Below, in pieces: positions 9,084-17,409 of a stretch of DNA of 64,000 nt. The notes below the pieces were generated by a model that was not told the origin of the DNA, did not search any database, and was given only the letters and a program-made list of their open reading frames with translations. Positions within the stretch are counted from its first letter, which is position 1, and each line of letters opens with the position of its first letter. The position numbers and the translations under genes are program-made. The stretch comes from Microbacterium oxydans (GTDB lineage: Bacteria; Actinomycetota; Actinomycetes; Actinomycetales; Microbacteriaceae): positions 2,728,001 to 2,792,000 of the forward strand of contig NZ_CP092891.1 of NCBI RefSeq assembly GCF_026559675.1, given 5' to 3'.

Positions 9084-9911
9084 ATGGCGTCATCTCCCCT
9101 CGGTCGGCCGACCCGCGGCACCACGGGGACGAACCGGCTGCGGCGCAACGACCGCTGGATCGCGGCGAGCGACGCGCTGCGCCGCGCATCCGATCCGCTG
9201 GTCGTCGACCTCGGCTACGGCGCGAGCGGCGTCACGGCGTTCGAGCTCGCCACGCGCCTGGTCCGCGTGCGCGACGACGTCGAAGTGCGCGGACTCGAGA
9301 TCGACCCCGCCCGTGTGGCGACGGCCGACGCGCAGCTGGGCGAGGTGCGCGCGGGACGCACGCCCTTCGCCCGCGACCTGCCCGTGTCCTTCGCCCGCGG
9401 CGGCTTCGAGGTGCCACTGCCCGATGGGCGCAGGGCCGCAGTGATCCGCGCCATGAACGTGTTGCGTCAGTACGACGAGTGGGACGTGCCCGACGCCTGG
9501 TCCCGGATGGCCTCGCGCCTCGCTCCCGGAGGACTGCTGTTCGAGGGCACCTGCGACGAGATCGGTCGCGTCTCGAGCTGGATCGACGTCGACGCGCAGG
9601 CGGCGCCGCTGCGCTTCACGATCTCCCTCCGACTCGCCGACCTGGAGCGGCCGAGCATCGTCGCGGAGCGCCTGCCCAAGGCGTTGATCCACCGCAACGT
9701 CCCCGGCGAGCGCATCCACGCTCTGCTCATCGAACTCGACCGCGAGTGGGATCGGGCGGCGCCGCTGTCGACGTTCGGCGCCACGCAACGCTTCCTGGCG
9801 GCTGTGACCGCGCTGCGCGATCAGGGCTGGCCGGTGCTCGGCGGGCGCACCCGCTGGCGGCTGGGCGAGCTCACGCTGCCCTGGGCCGCCGTCGCTCCCC
9901 GCTCCGACTGA
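9084..9911 (+). CDS. Class I SAM-dependent methyltransferase-like protein
   Basis: 275 residues with a Rossmann methyltransferase core. Motif I, VVDLGYGASGVTAFELA (about 39-55), is followed by an acidic strand end, EVRGLEIDPARV. A loop with NVLRQYDEWDVPDAW and a GGLLFEGTCDEIGR segment stand where motifs IV and V are expected. The substrate is unknown. The start at ATG 9084 has GGAGGA at 9071-9076 upstream. The gene is flanked by divergent gpmA and convergent ygfZ, so it is probably a single-gene unit. Confidence 0.78.
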   Translation: MASSPLGRPTRGTTGTNRLRRNDRWIAASDALRRASDPLVVDLGYGASGVTAFELATRLVRVRDDVEVRGLEIDPARVATADAQLGEVRAGRTPFARDLPVSFARGGFEVPLPDGRRAAVIRAMNVLRQYDEWDVPDAWSRMASRLAPGGLLFEGTCDEIGRVSSWIDVDAQAAPLRFTISLRLADLERPSIVAERLPKALIHRNVPGERIHALLIELDREWDRAAPLSTFGATQRFLAAVTALRDQGWPVLGGRTRWRLGELTLPWAAVAPRSD

Positions 9912-9914
9912 GTC

Positions 9915-11045
9915 TCAGCTCGCGGCGCCGGCGTCGCGCGGGTCCGGCGCGGACGGGCGCCGGGACAGCCGCGTGAGACGCGGGATGTCCGCCACGGCAC
10001 CGGCGTCAGCCGGCACGATGACCTGCTGGGACGCCGCGATGTCGATGCCGTCGGCACGCACCACGAGATCGCCGACGGGTGCACGGCGCGAGAGGATGGC
10101 GAGCGCGATCGGACCGTCTTCGTGATGACGCGCCACCGAGGTGACGTGACCGATCTCGTCGTCGCCCGCGAACACCGACGCGCCGACCTCCGGGAGGACC
10201 GCATCGCTGCCGTCGAGGTGGAGGGCGGCGAGGCGACGCGGCGGGTGCCCGAGGTTGTGCACCTTGGCGACCGTCTCCTGCCCGCGGTAGCAGCCCTTGT
10301 TCAGATGCACGGCGCTGCGGATCCAGTCGGACTCGTGCGGCAGCGAACGGTCATCGACCTCGGTCGCCCAGCGCGGGCGCCAGGCCGCGACGCGCAGAGC
10401 CTCGGCGGCGAGGAGACCCGCGAGCGCATCGCGGTCGAGTGTCGTGACGAGCGCATCCGCTCCCTCGTCCGTCAGGATCGCGATCCGCCAGGCGAAGTCG
10501 GCGGCGGGATGCTCGGCGACCTCGGCGTACTGGTGTCCTCCGGCGCTGATCCGCTGCCAAGGGTCGGCCCAGACGAGGGGTATCCCCTGGGGCGCGAATG
10601 CCGCGGCGGCTGCGGCCGATGCGACGGCTCCACCGTCGATGTAGCCGACCAACGCGAGGTCGGACCGGAGCTCGACCGTGGCCTGGGTGCGGAACTTCAT
10701 GCGGGTCAGCCACCCGGCGAGCGCCTCGGCGTCACCGGCATCGGCGATGAGCCAGGTCGACGCACCGTCGTCCAGGACACCGGCCGCGTGCTCGACGCGG
10801 CCCTGCGGGTCGAGCACCAGAAGCTCGGTGCTCTCCCCCGGCGCGAGACGGCCGACCGACTGCGAGGTGATCGAGTCGAGCCAGCTCAGCCGCTCCGGTC
10901 CGGCGACCTCGATCACGGCGCGGTCGCCGAGGGGAACGAGAGCCGCGCCGTCGGCGAGACGCCGCTGCTCGCGGAAGGCATCGCCGAAATGCGCGATCAG
11001 GTCGCCGTCCGCGACGGCGCCGTCGATCTGGCGGAAGCCGCTCAT
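9915..11045 (-). CDS. ygfZ: Folate-binding YgfZ/GcvT-related protein
   Basis: A 376-residue COG0354 protein that by homology binds tetrahydrofolate and supports assembly or repair of iron-sulfur enzymes. The diagnostic motif KGCYRGQE, with its conserved cysteine, is at 250-257. The N-terminal GcvT-like part includes PERLSWLDSITSQSV and LLVLDPQGRVEHA. The start at 11045 lies 1 base past the stop of the FABP-like gene, so the two should be translated together. A related pair occurs next to the pst/glnR region in Mycobacterium. I did not find catalytic residues of the glycine-cleavage T protein. Confidence 0.9.
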   Translation of the reverse strand: MSGFRQIDGAVADGDLIAHFGDAFREQRRLADGAALVPLGDRAVIEVAGPERLSWLDSITSQSVGRLAPGESTELLVLDPQGRVEHAAGVLDDGASTWLIADAGDAEALAGWLTRMKFRTQATVELRSDLALVGYIDGGAVASAAAAAAFAPQGIPLVWADPWQRISAGGHQYAEVAEHPAADFAWRIAILTDEGADALVTTLDRDALAGLLAAEALRVAAWRPRWATEVDDRSLPHESDWIRSAVHLNKGCYRGQETVAKVHNLGHPPRRLAALHLDGSDAVLPEVGASVFAGDDEIGHVTSVARHHEDGPIALAILSRRAPVGDLVVRADGIDIAASQQVIVPADAGAVADIPRLTRLSRRPSAPDPRDAGAAS

Positions 11046-11046
11046 G

Positions 11047-11649
11047 TCAGACCTTCGCCAGGCGAGCCGACGCGTGCGAGCGCAGCGGGGTGCCGAGCGC
11101 GGCGATGTCCCATGCCCACAGCAGGTGACCGTCGACGAGGCCGTACATGCGCGACGACGCCGTGTGCACCTTCGCACCCGCACTGCGCACGACCGCATCC
11201 GACGCGATGTCGATGCGGGGACCGTTGATCTCGCCGATGTACAGCTCGAGCGCGCCGTCGGCGTGGGCGACCGACACCTCGATCGGGAAGCCGCCGCTCG
11301 GTGCGCGCAACTCTTCGACGTCGTCGACGGTGCGGGTGACCGCGGGCGCCGTCGGCGGAAGCAGCGCGGGACCGGCATCCGCCTCGGTCGCCGGACGGGC
11401 GAGGCGCCAGAAGCCGGTCTCGGCGAGCAGCGCTGCCGCCGGGGCTCCGTCTTCGGTGAGGAAGGTCGCCGTGCCCGAGTAGTTGAGGAACGGGCCGCCG
11501 TCATGACTGAAGCTGACCCGATGGGTGAACTCGCCCTGCAGGCGCTCCTCACCGACGGGATAGTCGATGACGCCGGTGCCCTCCCACACGCCGATCAGCC
11601 ACGAGAGCGGGGCGAGATCGGCTGGGAGGTCGGTGGGCAGCTCGATCAC
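11047..11649 (-). CDS. Nitrobindin-like FABP-family beta-barrel protein
   Basis: A 200-residue protein whose N-terminus, LSWLIGVWEGTGVIDYP (about 14-30), carries the GxWxGxG motif of bacterial nitrobindins (THAP4 C-terminal domain family). These proteins form a ten-stranded barrel that can hold ferric heme and interact with nitric oxide or peroxynitrite. A histidine in the last third (SSRMYGLVDGHLLWAWDIAA) is in the region of the heme-ligand helix or loop of relatives. Whether this copy binds heme cannot be told from sequence. It is coupled to ygfZ (1-base gap), and the same two families are neighbours in mycobacteria. Confidence 0.82.
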   Translation of the reverse strand: MIELPTDLPADLAPLSWLIGVWEGTGVIDYPVGEERLQGEFTHRVSFSHDGGPFLNYSGTATFLTEDGAPAAALLAETGFWRLARPATEADAGPALLPPTAPAVTRTVDDVEELRAPSGGFPIEVSVAHADGALELYIGEINGPRIDIASDAVVRSAGAKVHTASSRMYGLVDGHLLWAWDIAALGTPLRSHASARLAKV

Positions 11650-11656
11650 GATCGCG

Positions 11657-11770
11657 TCAGCGCTGGCCGCGGAAGAGGTTGCGCAGCACCACTGCCGAGA
11701 CGAAGACGATAGCGAGGCTCGCGAGGCCCAGCAGGCCGATGAAGAAGATTTCGAGCGCCATGATGTCCAT
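11657..11770 (-). CDS. 37-residue single-pass membrane protein
   Basis: A very short frame beginning MDIMALEIFFIGLLG and ending RNLFRGQR. The middle is one hydrophobic helix of about 22 residues with a positively charged C-terminal tail, so an N-out/C-in anchor is likely. An AAGGTGGAG ribosome site lies 4-12 bases upstream of the ATG at 11770. It stops 7 bases before the FABP-like gene on the same strand, consistent with a three-gene unit with ygfZ. No function is known to me. Strong ribosome site, spacing and composition make it more than a chance frame. Confidence 0.6.
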   Translation of the reverse strand: MDIMALEIFFIGLLGLASLAIVFVSAVVLRNLFRGQR

Positions 11771-11809
11771 GTGCTCCACCTTACCGCGCCACGCCCGGGG
11801 TGAGGAGAG

Positions 11810-12100
11810 TCAGGAGGGGATCAGGGCCGCGAGGCCGAATCCGACCGAGATGAGCCCCATCAGCAGCAGGGCGCCGGTGACGCTGCTCGCCACCCGGAAG
11901 ATGAATCCCTGCGTGCGGCCGTACCAGAGCTGCACCGCGAACGACAGCAGCACGACGCCGCCGAAGCCCACGAGCATCCAGGGGACGCGCCACTCCTCCG
12001 GGACGAAGATGCCGATCGCGACGGTCGCGACGAACGCCGTCGCCCACACGACGACCACACCGACGGATGCGTTGCGCGGTGCGAGTGCTGGTTCCGTCAT
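11810..12100 (-). CDS. Three-helix membrane protein, unknown function
   Basis: 96 residues starting at the ATG at 12100 (MTEPALAP). Three hydrophobic segments are visible: VGVVVVWATAFVATVAIGIFV, WMLVGFGGVVLLSFAVQLW, and SVTGALLLMGLISVGFGLAALI. A polar loop, YGRTQGFIFRV, separates the last two. It resembles the small membrane proteins found upstream of GlnR-like regulators in actinobacteria, but I cannot name a family. It is divergent from glnR, sharing a gap of about 70 bases. Confidence 0.65.
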   Translation of the reverse strand: MTEPALAPRNASVGVVVVWATAFVATVAIGIFVPEEWRVPWMLVGFGGVVLLSFAVQLWYGRTQGFIFRVASSVTGALLLMGLISVGFGLAALIPS

Positions 12101-12172
12101 GACACCATTGTTGCGCATCCGCTCCCGGTATCATGGCGGCACGACGTCGATCCGCGTCGGTGAGGAGTGCGC

Positions 12173-12856
12173 GTGGCCCTGGTCCTGGTTCTGACCAACG
12201 CTCCGCTCTCGGAGCAGGTCCTACCCGCCCTGGAGCTGTTGAGCCATCGTGCGCGCCAGATCCCGGCCGAGCCGTCGCAGCTCGTGAACGCCCCGGAGTA
12301 CGACGTCGTGATCGTCGACGGCCGTCACGATCTGGTCGCCGCGAAGTCCCTCTGCCGTCTGCTGCGGGCCACCGGTCAGGACGCGCCGCTGCTGCTGGTG
12401 GTCACGGAGGGCGGCATGAGCGCCCTCTCCGGCGACTGGGGCATCGACGACGTGCTGCTCGTCACCGCAGGCCCCGCCGAGATCGACGCCCGCCTCCGTC
12501 TCGCGCTGGCCAGGCGCGACGAGGTCGCCGAGCCCGCGCGCGTGCAGGCGTCCGGCGTCACGATCGACGAGCAGTCCTACTCGGCGAAGCTGCGCGGCAG
12601 ACCGCTGGACCTCACCTACAAGGAGTTCCAGCTGCTGCACTTCCTGGCCACCCACCCGTCCCGCGTGTTCACCCGCGAGCAGCTGCTCAGCGAGGTCTGG
12701 GGCTACGACTACTTCGGCGGCACCCGCACGGTCGACGTGCACGTGCGACGGCTCCGGGCGAAGCTCGGCGACCAGGAGCAGATCATCGGCACGGTGCGCA
12801 ACGTCGGCTATCGGTTCAACGTCAACGAGGACGACAGCCTCGTCGCGGCCGGCTGA
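12173..12856 (+). CDS. glnR: Orphan OmpR-type regulator GlnR
   Basis: A 227-residue regulator that resembles mycobacterial and streptomycete GlnR, the global nitrogen regulator. The N-terminal pseudo-receiver has [15 protein letters not shown] and [13 protein letters not shown], but lacks the usual acidic pocket and LTA/K arrangement of phosphorylated receivers, which fits phosphorylation-independent GlnR. The C-terminal winged helix has [18 protein letters not shown] and [24 protein letters not shown] 12173 is preferred to GTG 12167 because the GAGGAG site at 12162-12167 then has proper spacing. It lies directly upstream of ppk, so nitrogen and phosphate control are adjacent, as in the glnR-pst region of Mycobacterium. 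Confidence 0.88.
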   Translation: MALVLVLTNAPLSEQVLPALELLSHRARQIPAEPSQLVNAPEYDVVIVDGRHDLVAAKSLCRLLRATGQDAPLLLVVTEGGMSALSGDWGIDDVLLVTAGPAEIDARLRLALARRDEVAEPARVQASGVTIDEQSYSAKLRGRPLDLTYKEFQLLHFLATHPSRVFTREQLLSEVWGYDYFGGTRTVDVHVRRLRAKLGDQEQIIGTVRNVGYRFNVNEDDSLVAAG

Positions 12857-12867
12857 GGAACGACTCC

Positions 12868-12885
12868 GTTCACACGCGCGTCACC
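12868..12885 (+). promoter_or_regulatory. PHO-box-like repeat upstream of ppk
   Basis: GTTCACA at 12868-12874 and CGTCACC at 12879-12885 are 11 bases apart, related to the GTTCACC half-sites that precede pstS. The site ends 13 bases before the ppk start. It would therefore overlap a promoter or early leader and could make ppk part of the RegX3 regulon. Confidence 0.5.
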
Positions 12886-12898
12886 TCTCGGTGCTTAG

Positions 12899-15073
12899 AT
12901 GTACCCCATGATCGATCCCGCACTCGCCGACGCCGGCCTCGGTGACGCCGAAGACGACGACTTCGACGCCATCGAGTCGCCCGACTCCCAGCTCCCGGAC
13001 CACCGCTACCTGGATCGGGAGCTGAGCTGGCTCGCGTTCAACCAGCGCGTGCTCGAGCTCGCCGAGGATCCGTCGCTGCCCGAGCTCGAACGGGCGAACT
13101 TCCTGGCGATCTTCGCCAGCAACCTCGACGAGTTCTTCATGGTCCGCGTCGCCGGACTCAAGCGCCGCATCATGACCGGCCTCGCCGTGCCGACGAACAT
13201 CGGCCGCTCGCCCGTCGACGCACTGGCCGACATCTCCCGCGAGGCCCACGCCCTGCAACTGCGCCACGCGGAGGCCTGGACCTCGCTCGTGCGCCCGGCC
13301 CTGGCCGACTCCGGCATCGAGATCACCGATTGGTCCGAGCTGACCGACGACGAGCGCTCCGCGCTGTCCGAGTACTTCCAGCTCCAGGTCTTCCCGGTGC
13401 TGATGCCGCTCGCGGTGGACCCGGCCCATCCGTTCCCGTACATCTCCGGTCTGTCGCTGAACCTCGCGATCCGCATCCGCAACGCCCGCACGGGTCGCCA
13501 GGAGTTCGCGCGCCTCAAGGTGCCGCCCATGCTCCCCCGTTTCGTGGAGGTGCCCGGTGGCGGCGAGATCAAGCGCTTCCTGCGCCTGGAGGAGCTGATC
13601 GCCAACCACCTCGGCGACCTGTTCCCGGGCATGGAGGTGCTCGACCACCACGCCTTCCGCCTCACCCGCAACGAGGACGTGGAGATCGAGGAGGACGAGA
13701 GCGAGAACCTCATCCAGGCGCTGGAGGCGGAGCTGCTGCGCCGCCGCTTCGGTCCGCCGATCCGTCTCGAGATCACGGACGACATGGACGAGGTCACGAT
13801 GGACCTGCTGGTCCGGGAGCTCGACATCACCGACCTGGAAGTCTACCGCCTCCCCGGCCCGCTCGACCTGCGCGGACTGTTCGACCTCTCCCGCATCGAC
13901 CGCCCGGATCTGCGCTACCCGCCGCACCTCCCCACCACGGCCGTAGCCTTCCAGCCCGCGGGTTCGAGCAACCGCGCCGACATCTTCAAGGCGATTCGCA
14001 AGTCCGACGTCCTCGTGCACCACCCGTACGAGTCGTTCACGACCAGCGTGCAGGCATTCCTCGAGCAGGCGGCCCGCGACCCGCACGTGCTCGCCATCAA
14101 GCAGACCCTGTACCGCACCTCGGGCGACAGCCCCGTCGTGCAGGCGCTGATCGACGCAGCGGAGGCGGGGAAGCAGGTGCTCGCGCTGGTCGAGGTGAAG
14201 GCCCGCTTCGACGAGGCCAACAACATCGTCTGGGCCCGCAAGCTCGAGAAGGCCGGCGTGCACGTCGTGTACGGCCTCGTCGGCCTGAAGACGCACTGCA
14301 AGCTTGCCCTCGTGATCCGCGAGGAAGAGGGGACGCTGCGCCACTACTCGCACGTCGGCACCGGAAACTACAACCCGAAGACCAGTCGCATCTACGAGGA
14401 CTTCGGACTGTTCACCGCCGACGCGCAGGTCGGCAAGGACCTCACGCGGCTCTTCAACGAGCTCAGCGGCTACGCGATCGAGAAGAAGTTCAAGCGCCTC
14501 CTCGTGGCTCCGCTCCACCTGCGGAAGGGCCTCGTCCGCCAGATCGACGCCGAGCGCCGGAACGCCGAGGCCGGGATCCCCGCGCACATCCGCATCAAGG
14601 TGAACTCGATGGTCGACGAGGAGATCATCGACGCGCTCTACCGCGCGAGCGCCGCCGGGGTGAAGGTCGACGTCTGGGTGCGCGGCATCTGCAGCCTGCG
14701 CACCGACCTCGAGGGCATCAGCGACAACATCACGGTGCGCAGCATTCTCGGCCGCTACCTCGAGCACTCGCGGATCTTCACGTTCGAGAACGCCGGAGAC
14801 CCGCAGGTGTACATCGGCAGCGCCGACATGATGCACCGCAACCTCGACCGTCGCGTGGAGGCGCTGGTGCGGGTCACCGACCCCGCCCACCTCAAGGAGC
14901 TGCAGGCGTTCTTCGACCTCGCGATGGACGACGGGACCTCGTCCTGGCATCTCGGCGCCGGCGGCGTCTGGGAGCGCCACGCCGTGAGCGCCGACGGCAA
15001 GCCGCTGATCGACCTGCAGGATAAGACCATGGGGTTGATCCAGCGGCGACGTCGCGCACGGGCGGTTCGATGA
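12899..15073 (+). CDS. ppk: Polyphosphate kinase (PPK1)
   Basis: A 724-residue enzyme that reversibly transfers the gamma phosphate of ATP to polyphosphate. The N-terminal domain has [21 protein letters not shown]. Two phospholipase-D-like domains follow. The autophosphorylated histidine region is [17 protein letters not shown] (about 480-496), and the second catalytic region contains [17 protein letters not shown] near the C-terminus. The RNA-degradosome-type PPK1 length is normal. ATG 12899 and ATG 12908 are both possible starts. Its last four bases overlap the start of the Nudix gene (ATGA). A PHO-box-like repeat upstream and the neighbouring pst operon indicate phosphate-controlled expression. 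Confidence 0.95.
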   Translation: MYPMIDPALADAGLGDAEDDDFDAIESPDSQLPDHRYLDRELSWLAFNQRVLELAEDPSLPELERANFLAIFASNLDEFFMVRVAGLKRRIMTGLAVPTNIGRSPVDALADISREAHALQLRHAEAWTSLVRPALADSGIEITDWSELTDDERSALSEYFQLQVFPVLMPLAVDPAHPFPYISGLSLNLAIRIRNARTGRQEFARLKVPPMLPRFVEVPGGGEIKRFLRLEELIANHLGDLFPGMEVLDHHAFRLTRNEDVEIEEDESENLIQALEAELLRRRFGPPIRLEITDDMDEVTMDLLVRELDITDLEVYRLPGPLDLRGLFDLSRIDRPDLRYPPHLPTTAVAFQPAGSSNRADIFKAIRKSDVLVHHPYESFTTSVQAFLEQAARDPHVLAIKQTLYRTSGDSPVVQALIDAAEAGKQVLALVEVKARFDEANNIVWARKLEKAGVHVVYGLVGLKTHCKLALVIREEEGTLRHYSHVGTGNYNPKTSRIYEDFGLFTADAQVGKDLTRLFNELSGYAIEKKFKRLLVAPLHLRKGLVRQIDAERRNAEAGIPAHIRIKVNSMVDEEIIDALYRASAAGVKVDVWVRGICSLRTDLEGISDNITVRSILGRYLEHSRIFTFENAGDPQVYIGSADMMHRNLDRRVEALVRVTDPAHLKELQAFFDLAMDDGTSSWHLGAGGVWERHAVSADGKPLIDLQDKTMGLIQRRRRARAVR

Positions 15074-16059
15074 CCGGGCGGCAGCTGCAGCTCCCGCCCG
15101 ACACGGCCACGCGGCCGAAGTGGGCGGACAAGGCCGTGTACGCGGCCGGGGCCGTGGTGTGGCGCATCGTCGAGGGTAAGCTGCGGATCCTGCTGATCCA
15201 CCGCACCAAGTACCGCGACATCACGCTGCCCAAGGGCAAGGTCGACCCGGGCGAGATGCTCGCCGAGACCGCCGTGCGCGAGGTGCACGAGGAGACCGGC
15301 ATCCGCGTCTCGCTCGGCGTGCCGGTCGGCGTCAGCAGGTATCACCTCGCCTCCCAGAAGCAGAAGGTGGTCCACTACTGGGCCGCGGAGGCGACCGATG
15401 ACGCGATCCGCGAATCGACCTTCGTGCCGAATCGGGAGATCGCGGCACTGGAGTGGGTCAGCGTCAAGAAGGCTCGCTCGCGTCTCAGCTACCCCGTCGA
15501 CCTGGAGATCCTCGACTTCTTCTCCAACCTCGTCGACGACGGCGTGCTCCGCACCTTCCCCGTGATCGCGCTGCGGCACGCGAAGGCCATGTCCCGCTCG
15601 GACTGGGACCTGTCGGACGCCGCACGACCGCTGACCGACCGCGGCCGCAAGCAGGCGAAATCCATCGTCGGCCCGCTGCGCGCGTTCGGCGTGCGGAAGA
15701 TCGTCACCAGTGATGCCGTGCGCTGCGTCGAGACGGTCACCCCCCTCGCGAAGGCCCTCGATCGCAAACCCGTGAAGACCGAGAAGATCAGTCAGGACGC
15801 CTGGGAGAACGGCGTCGCCGACCTGCGCAGCATCGTCGGACGACGGGTCCGTGCCGGCAAGCCGGCTGTGCTGTGCAGCCACGGACCGGTTCTCCCCGCC
15901 CTGCTGTCGGAGATCGCCCTGGCCACCGGCACCGTCCACGGCTCGTATCTCGGCAGCGCCTCGGACCTGGAGCCGGCGGCATTCTCCGTCGTGCATCTGT
16001 CGGCCACGAACCCCGGCTCGGGCATCATCGCGATCGAGACGCACATCCCCAAGGTCTGA
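15070..16059 (+). CDS. Nudix hydrolase fused to histidine phosphatase (MutT1-like)
   Basis: A 329-residue two-domain protein. Residues 20-150 form a Nudix domain with the box [20 protein letters not shown], which binds Mg and cleaves nucleoside diphosphates linked to X. Residues 165-329 form a histidine-phosphatase domain with the RHAK version of the RHG motif ([15 protein letters not shown]) and a second histidine in [11 protein letters not shown]. The same fusion in mycobacteria, MutT1, acts on 8-oxo-GTP/dGTP and diadenosine polyphosphates. It overlaps ppk by ATGA, so it is co-translated with polyphosphate kinase. A role in clearing nucleotide by-products is an inference. Confidence 0.88.
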   Translation: MTGRQLQLPPDTATRPKWADKAVYAAGAVVWRIVEGKLRILLIHRTKYRDITLPKGKVDPGEMLAETAVREVHEETGIRVSLGVPVGVSRYHLASQKQKVVHYWAAEATDDAIRESTFVPNREIAALEWVSVKKARSRLSYPVDLEILDFFSNLVDDGVLRTFPVIALRHAKAMSRSDWDLSDAARPLTDRGRKQAKSIVGPLRAFGVRKIVTSDAVRCVETVTPLAKALDRKPVKTEKISQDAWENGVADLRSIVGRRVRAGKPAVLCSHGPVLPALLSEIALATGTVHGSYLGSASDLEPAAFSVVHLSATNPGSGIIAIETHIPKV

Positions 16060-16104
16060 CGCACCCCTGATTTCTCGCGGGCGCACCCCAGAGAGTCGCC
16101 CGTC

Positions 16105-16145
16105 GTTCACCTGCCGTTCACCTGCTCGGGAGAGTCTCGTTAACC
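16105..16145 (+). promoter_or_regulatory. PHO box upstream of pstS
   Basis: Two perfect GTTCACC 7-mers at 16105-16111 and 16116-16122, separated by TGCC, give the 11-base period of a PhoP/RegX3 operator. A further GTTAACC at 16139-16145 is one base out of register. The cluster is 66-106 bases upstream of the pstS start. It is the best operator match in the window. Confidence 0.75.
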
Positions 16146-16210
16146 GTCGCCCATAGCGTCACTGTGTGCCCTGCACCGGGCCCCACCCATCCATGATCGA
16201 AGGATCCACA

Positions 16211-17317
16211 GTGAAGATCTCCCGAATCGCACGAATCGGCGCCATCGGCGCCGTGGCCGCTCTCGCCCTCGCCGGCTGTGCCGCGAACGAAGGCGGCACC
16301 GGTTCCACCGAGGAGCCCACCTCCAGCGCGGCAGCCGTCAGCGGCTCCCTGGTCGGCGCAGGCGCGTCCTCGCAGCAGGTCGCCATCCAGGCGTGGACCG
16401 CCGAGTTCCAGAAGACCAACCCCGACGCCCAGGTCGAGTACGACCCGCAGGGCTCGGGTGGCGGCCGCGAGTCGTTCCAGCAGGGCGCTGTGAACTTCGC
16501 CGGCTCCGACCGCGCGTTCAAGACCGACGAGATCGCCGCGGGCGGCTTCGGTGCGTGCGTCGACGGGTCCGACCTCGTCGAGATCCCGGCCTACGTCTCC
16601 CCGATCGCCATCGTCTTCTCGCTGGACGGCGTGGACGAGCTGAACCTCGACCCGACGACCATCGCGTCGATCTTCGCGGGCAAGATCACCAAGTGGAACG
16701 ACCCGGCGATCGCCAAGGACAACCCCGACGCCAAGCTCCCCGACCTCGCCATCACGCCGGTGCACCGCTCCGACAAGTCGGGCACCACGGGCAACTTCAC
16801 CGACTACCTCGCGCAGACCGCAGGTGACGTCTGGACCGCGGGCAGCGTCGAGGAGTGGCCGGCCGACCTCGCCGGCGAGTCCGCCGAGAAGACCTCGGGC
16901 GTCGCCAACGCCGTCAAGGGCGGACAGGGCCTCATCGGCTACATCGACTCCTCGCAGGCCGCCGACTTCTCGTCGGTCAACGTCAAGGTCGGCGACAAGT
17001 TCGTCCCGCACTCCGCCGAGGGTGCCGCCGCCACGCTCGACGCCTCGAAGATCGAGGAGGGCCGCACCGCCGGCGACCTCGCCTTCGCGATCGACCGCAC
17101 CACGACCGCCGACGGCGCGTACCCCGTGCTCCTCGTCAGCTACCTCATCGGCTGCACCGAGTACGAGGACGAGAACGTCGCCGCTCTGACCAAGGCGTTC
17201 TTCACCACCGCGATCAGCGCCGAGGGCCAGGACGTCGCCGCGACCAACGCCGGCAGCGCCCCGATCTCGGACGACCTGCGCACGCAGGCCCAGGCTGCGA
17301 TCGACCTCATCAAGTGA
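16211..17317 (+). CDS. pstS: Phosphate ABC transporter substrate-binding lipoprotein
   Basis: A 368-residue lipoprotein that captures phosphate outside the membrane and passes it to PstCA. A signal peptide with lipobox ALAGC (about 19-23) is followed by a Ser/Thr/Glu linker. The phosphate-binding loops are VGAGASSQQVAIQAW, the DPQGSGGGRESF glycine loop, the FAGSDRAF segment and HRSDKSGTTGNFTDYL. GTG 16211 is chosen because GAAGGA at 16199-16204 is correctly spaced; an in-frame ATG at 16193 is possible. First gene of pstSCAB, behind a PHO box. A strong hairpin after its stop may favour its expression over the channel genes. Confidence 0.95.
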   Translation: MKISRIARIGAIGAVAALALAGCAANEGGTGSTEEPTSSAAAVSGSLVGAGASSQQVAIQAWTAEFQKTNPDAQVEYDPQGSGGGRESFQQGAVNFAGSDRAFKTDEIAAGGFGACVDGSDLVEIPAYVSPIAIVFSLDGVDELNLDPTTIASIFAGKITKWNDPAIAKDNPDAKLPDLAITPVHRSDKSGTTGNFTDYLAQTAGDVWTAGSVEEWPADLAGESAEKTSGVANAVKGGQGLIGYIDSSQAADFSSVNVKVGDKFVPHSAEGAAATLDASKIEEGRTAGDLAFAIDRTTTADGAYPVLLVSYLIGCTEYEDENVAALTKAFFTTAISAEGQDVAATNAGSAPISDDLRTQAQAAIDLIK

Positions 17318-17323
17318 GTCAGT

Positions 17324-17363
17324 GACGGTCTCCGGGATGCCTCGCGGCGTCCCGGAGGCCGTC
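17324..17363 (+). terminator. Attenuating hairpin between pstS and pstC
   Basis: An 18-base-pair stem (17324-17341 with 17346-17363, two positions wobble pairs) and a four-base loop stand 6 bases after the pstS stop, without a T run. It probably ends part of the transcripts or protects the pstS mRNA 3' end, so that the binding protein exceeds the channel proteins. Confidence 0.65.
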
Positions 17364-17409
17364 TGCTCGCGTCAGACACCCGATCTCCACTGAGCAGGAA
17401 GCAGCTCCC

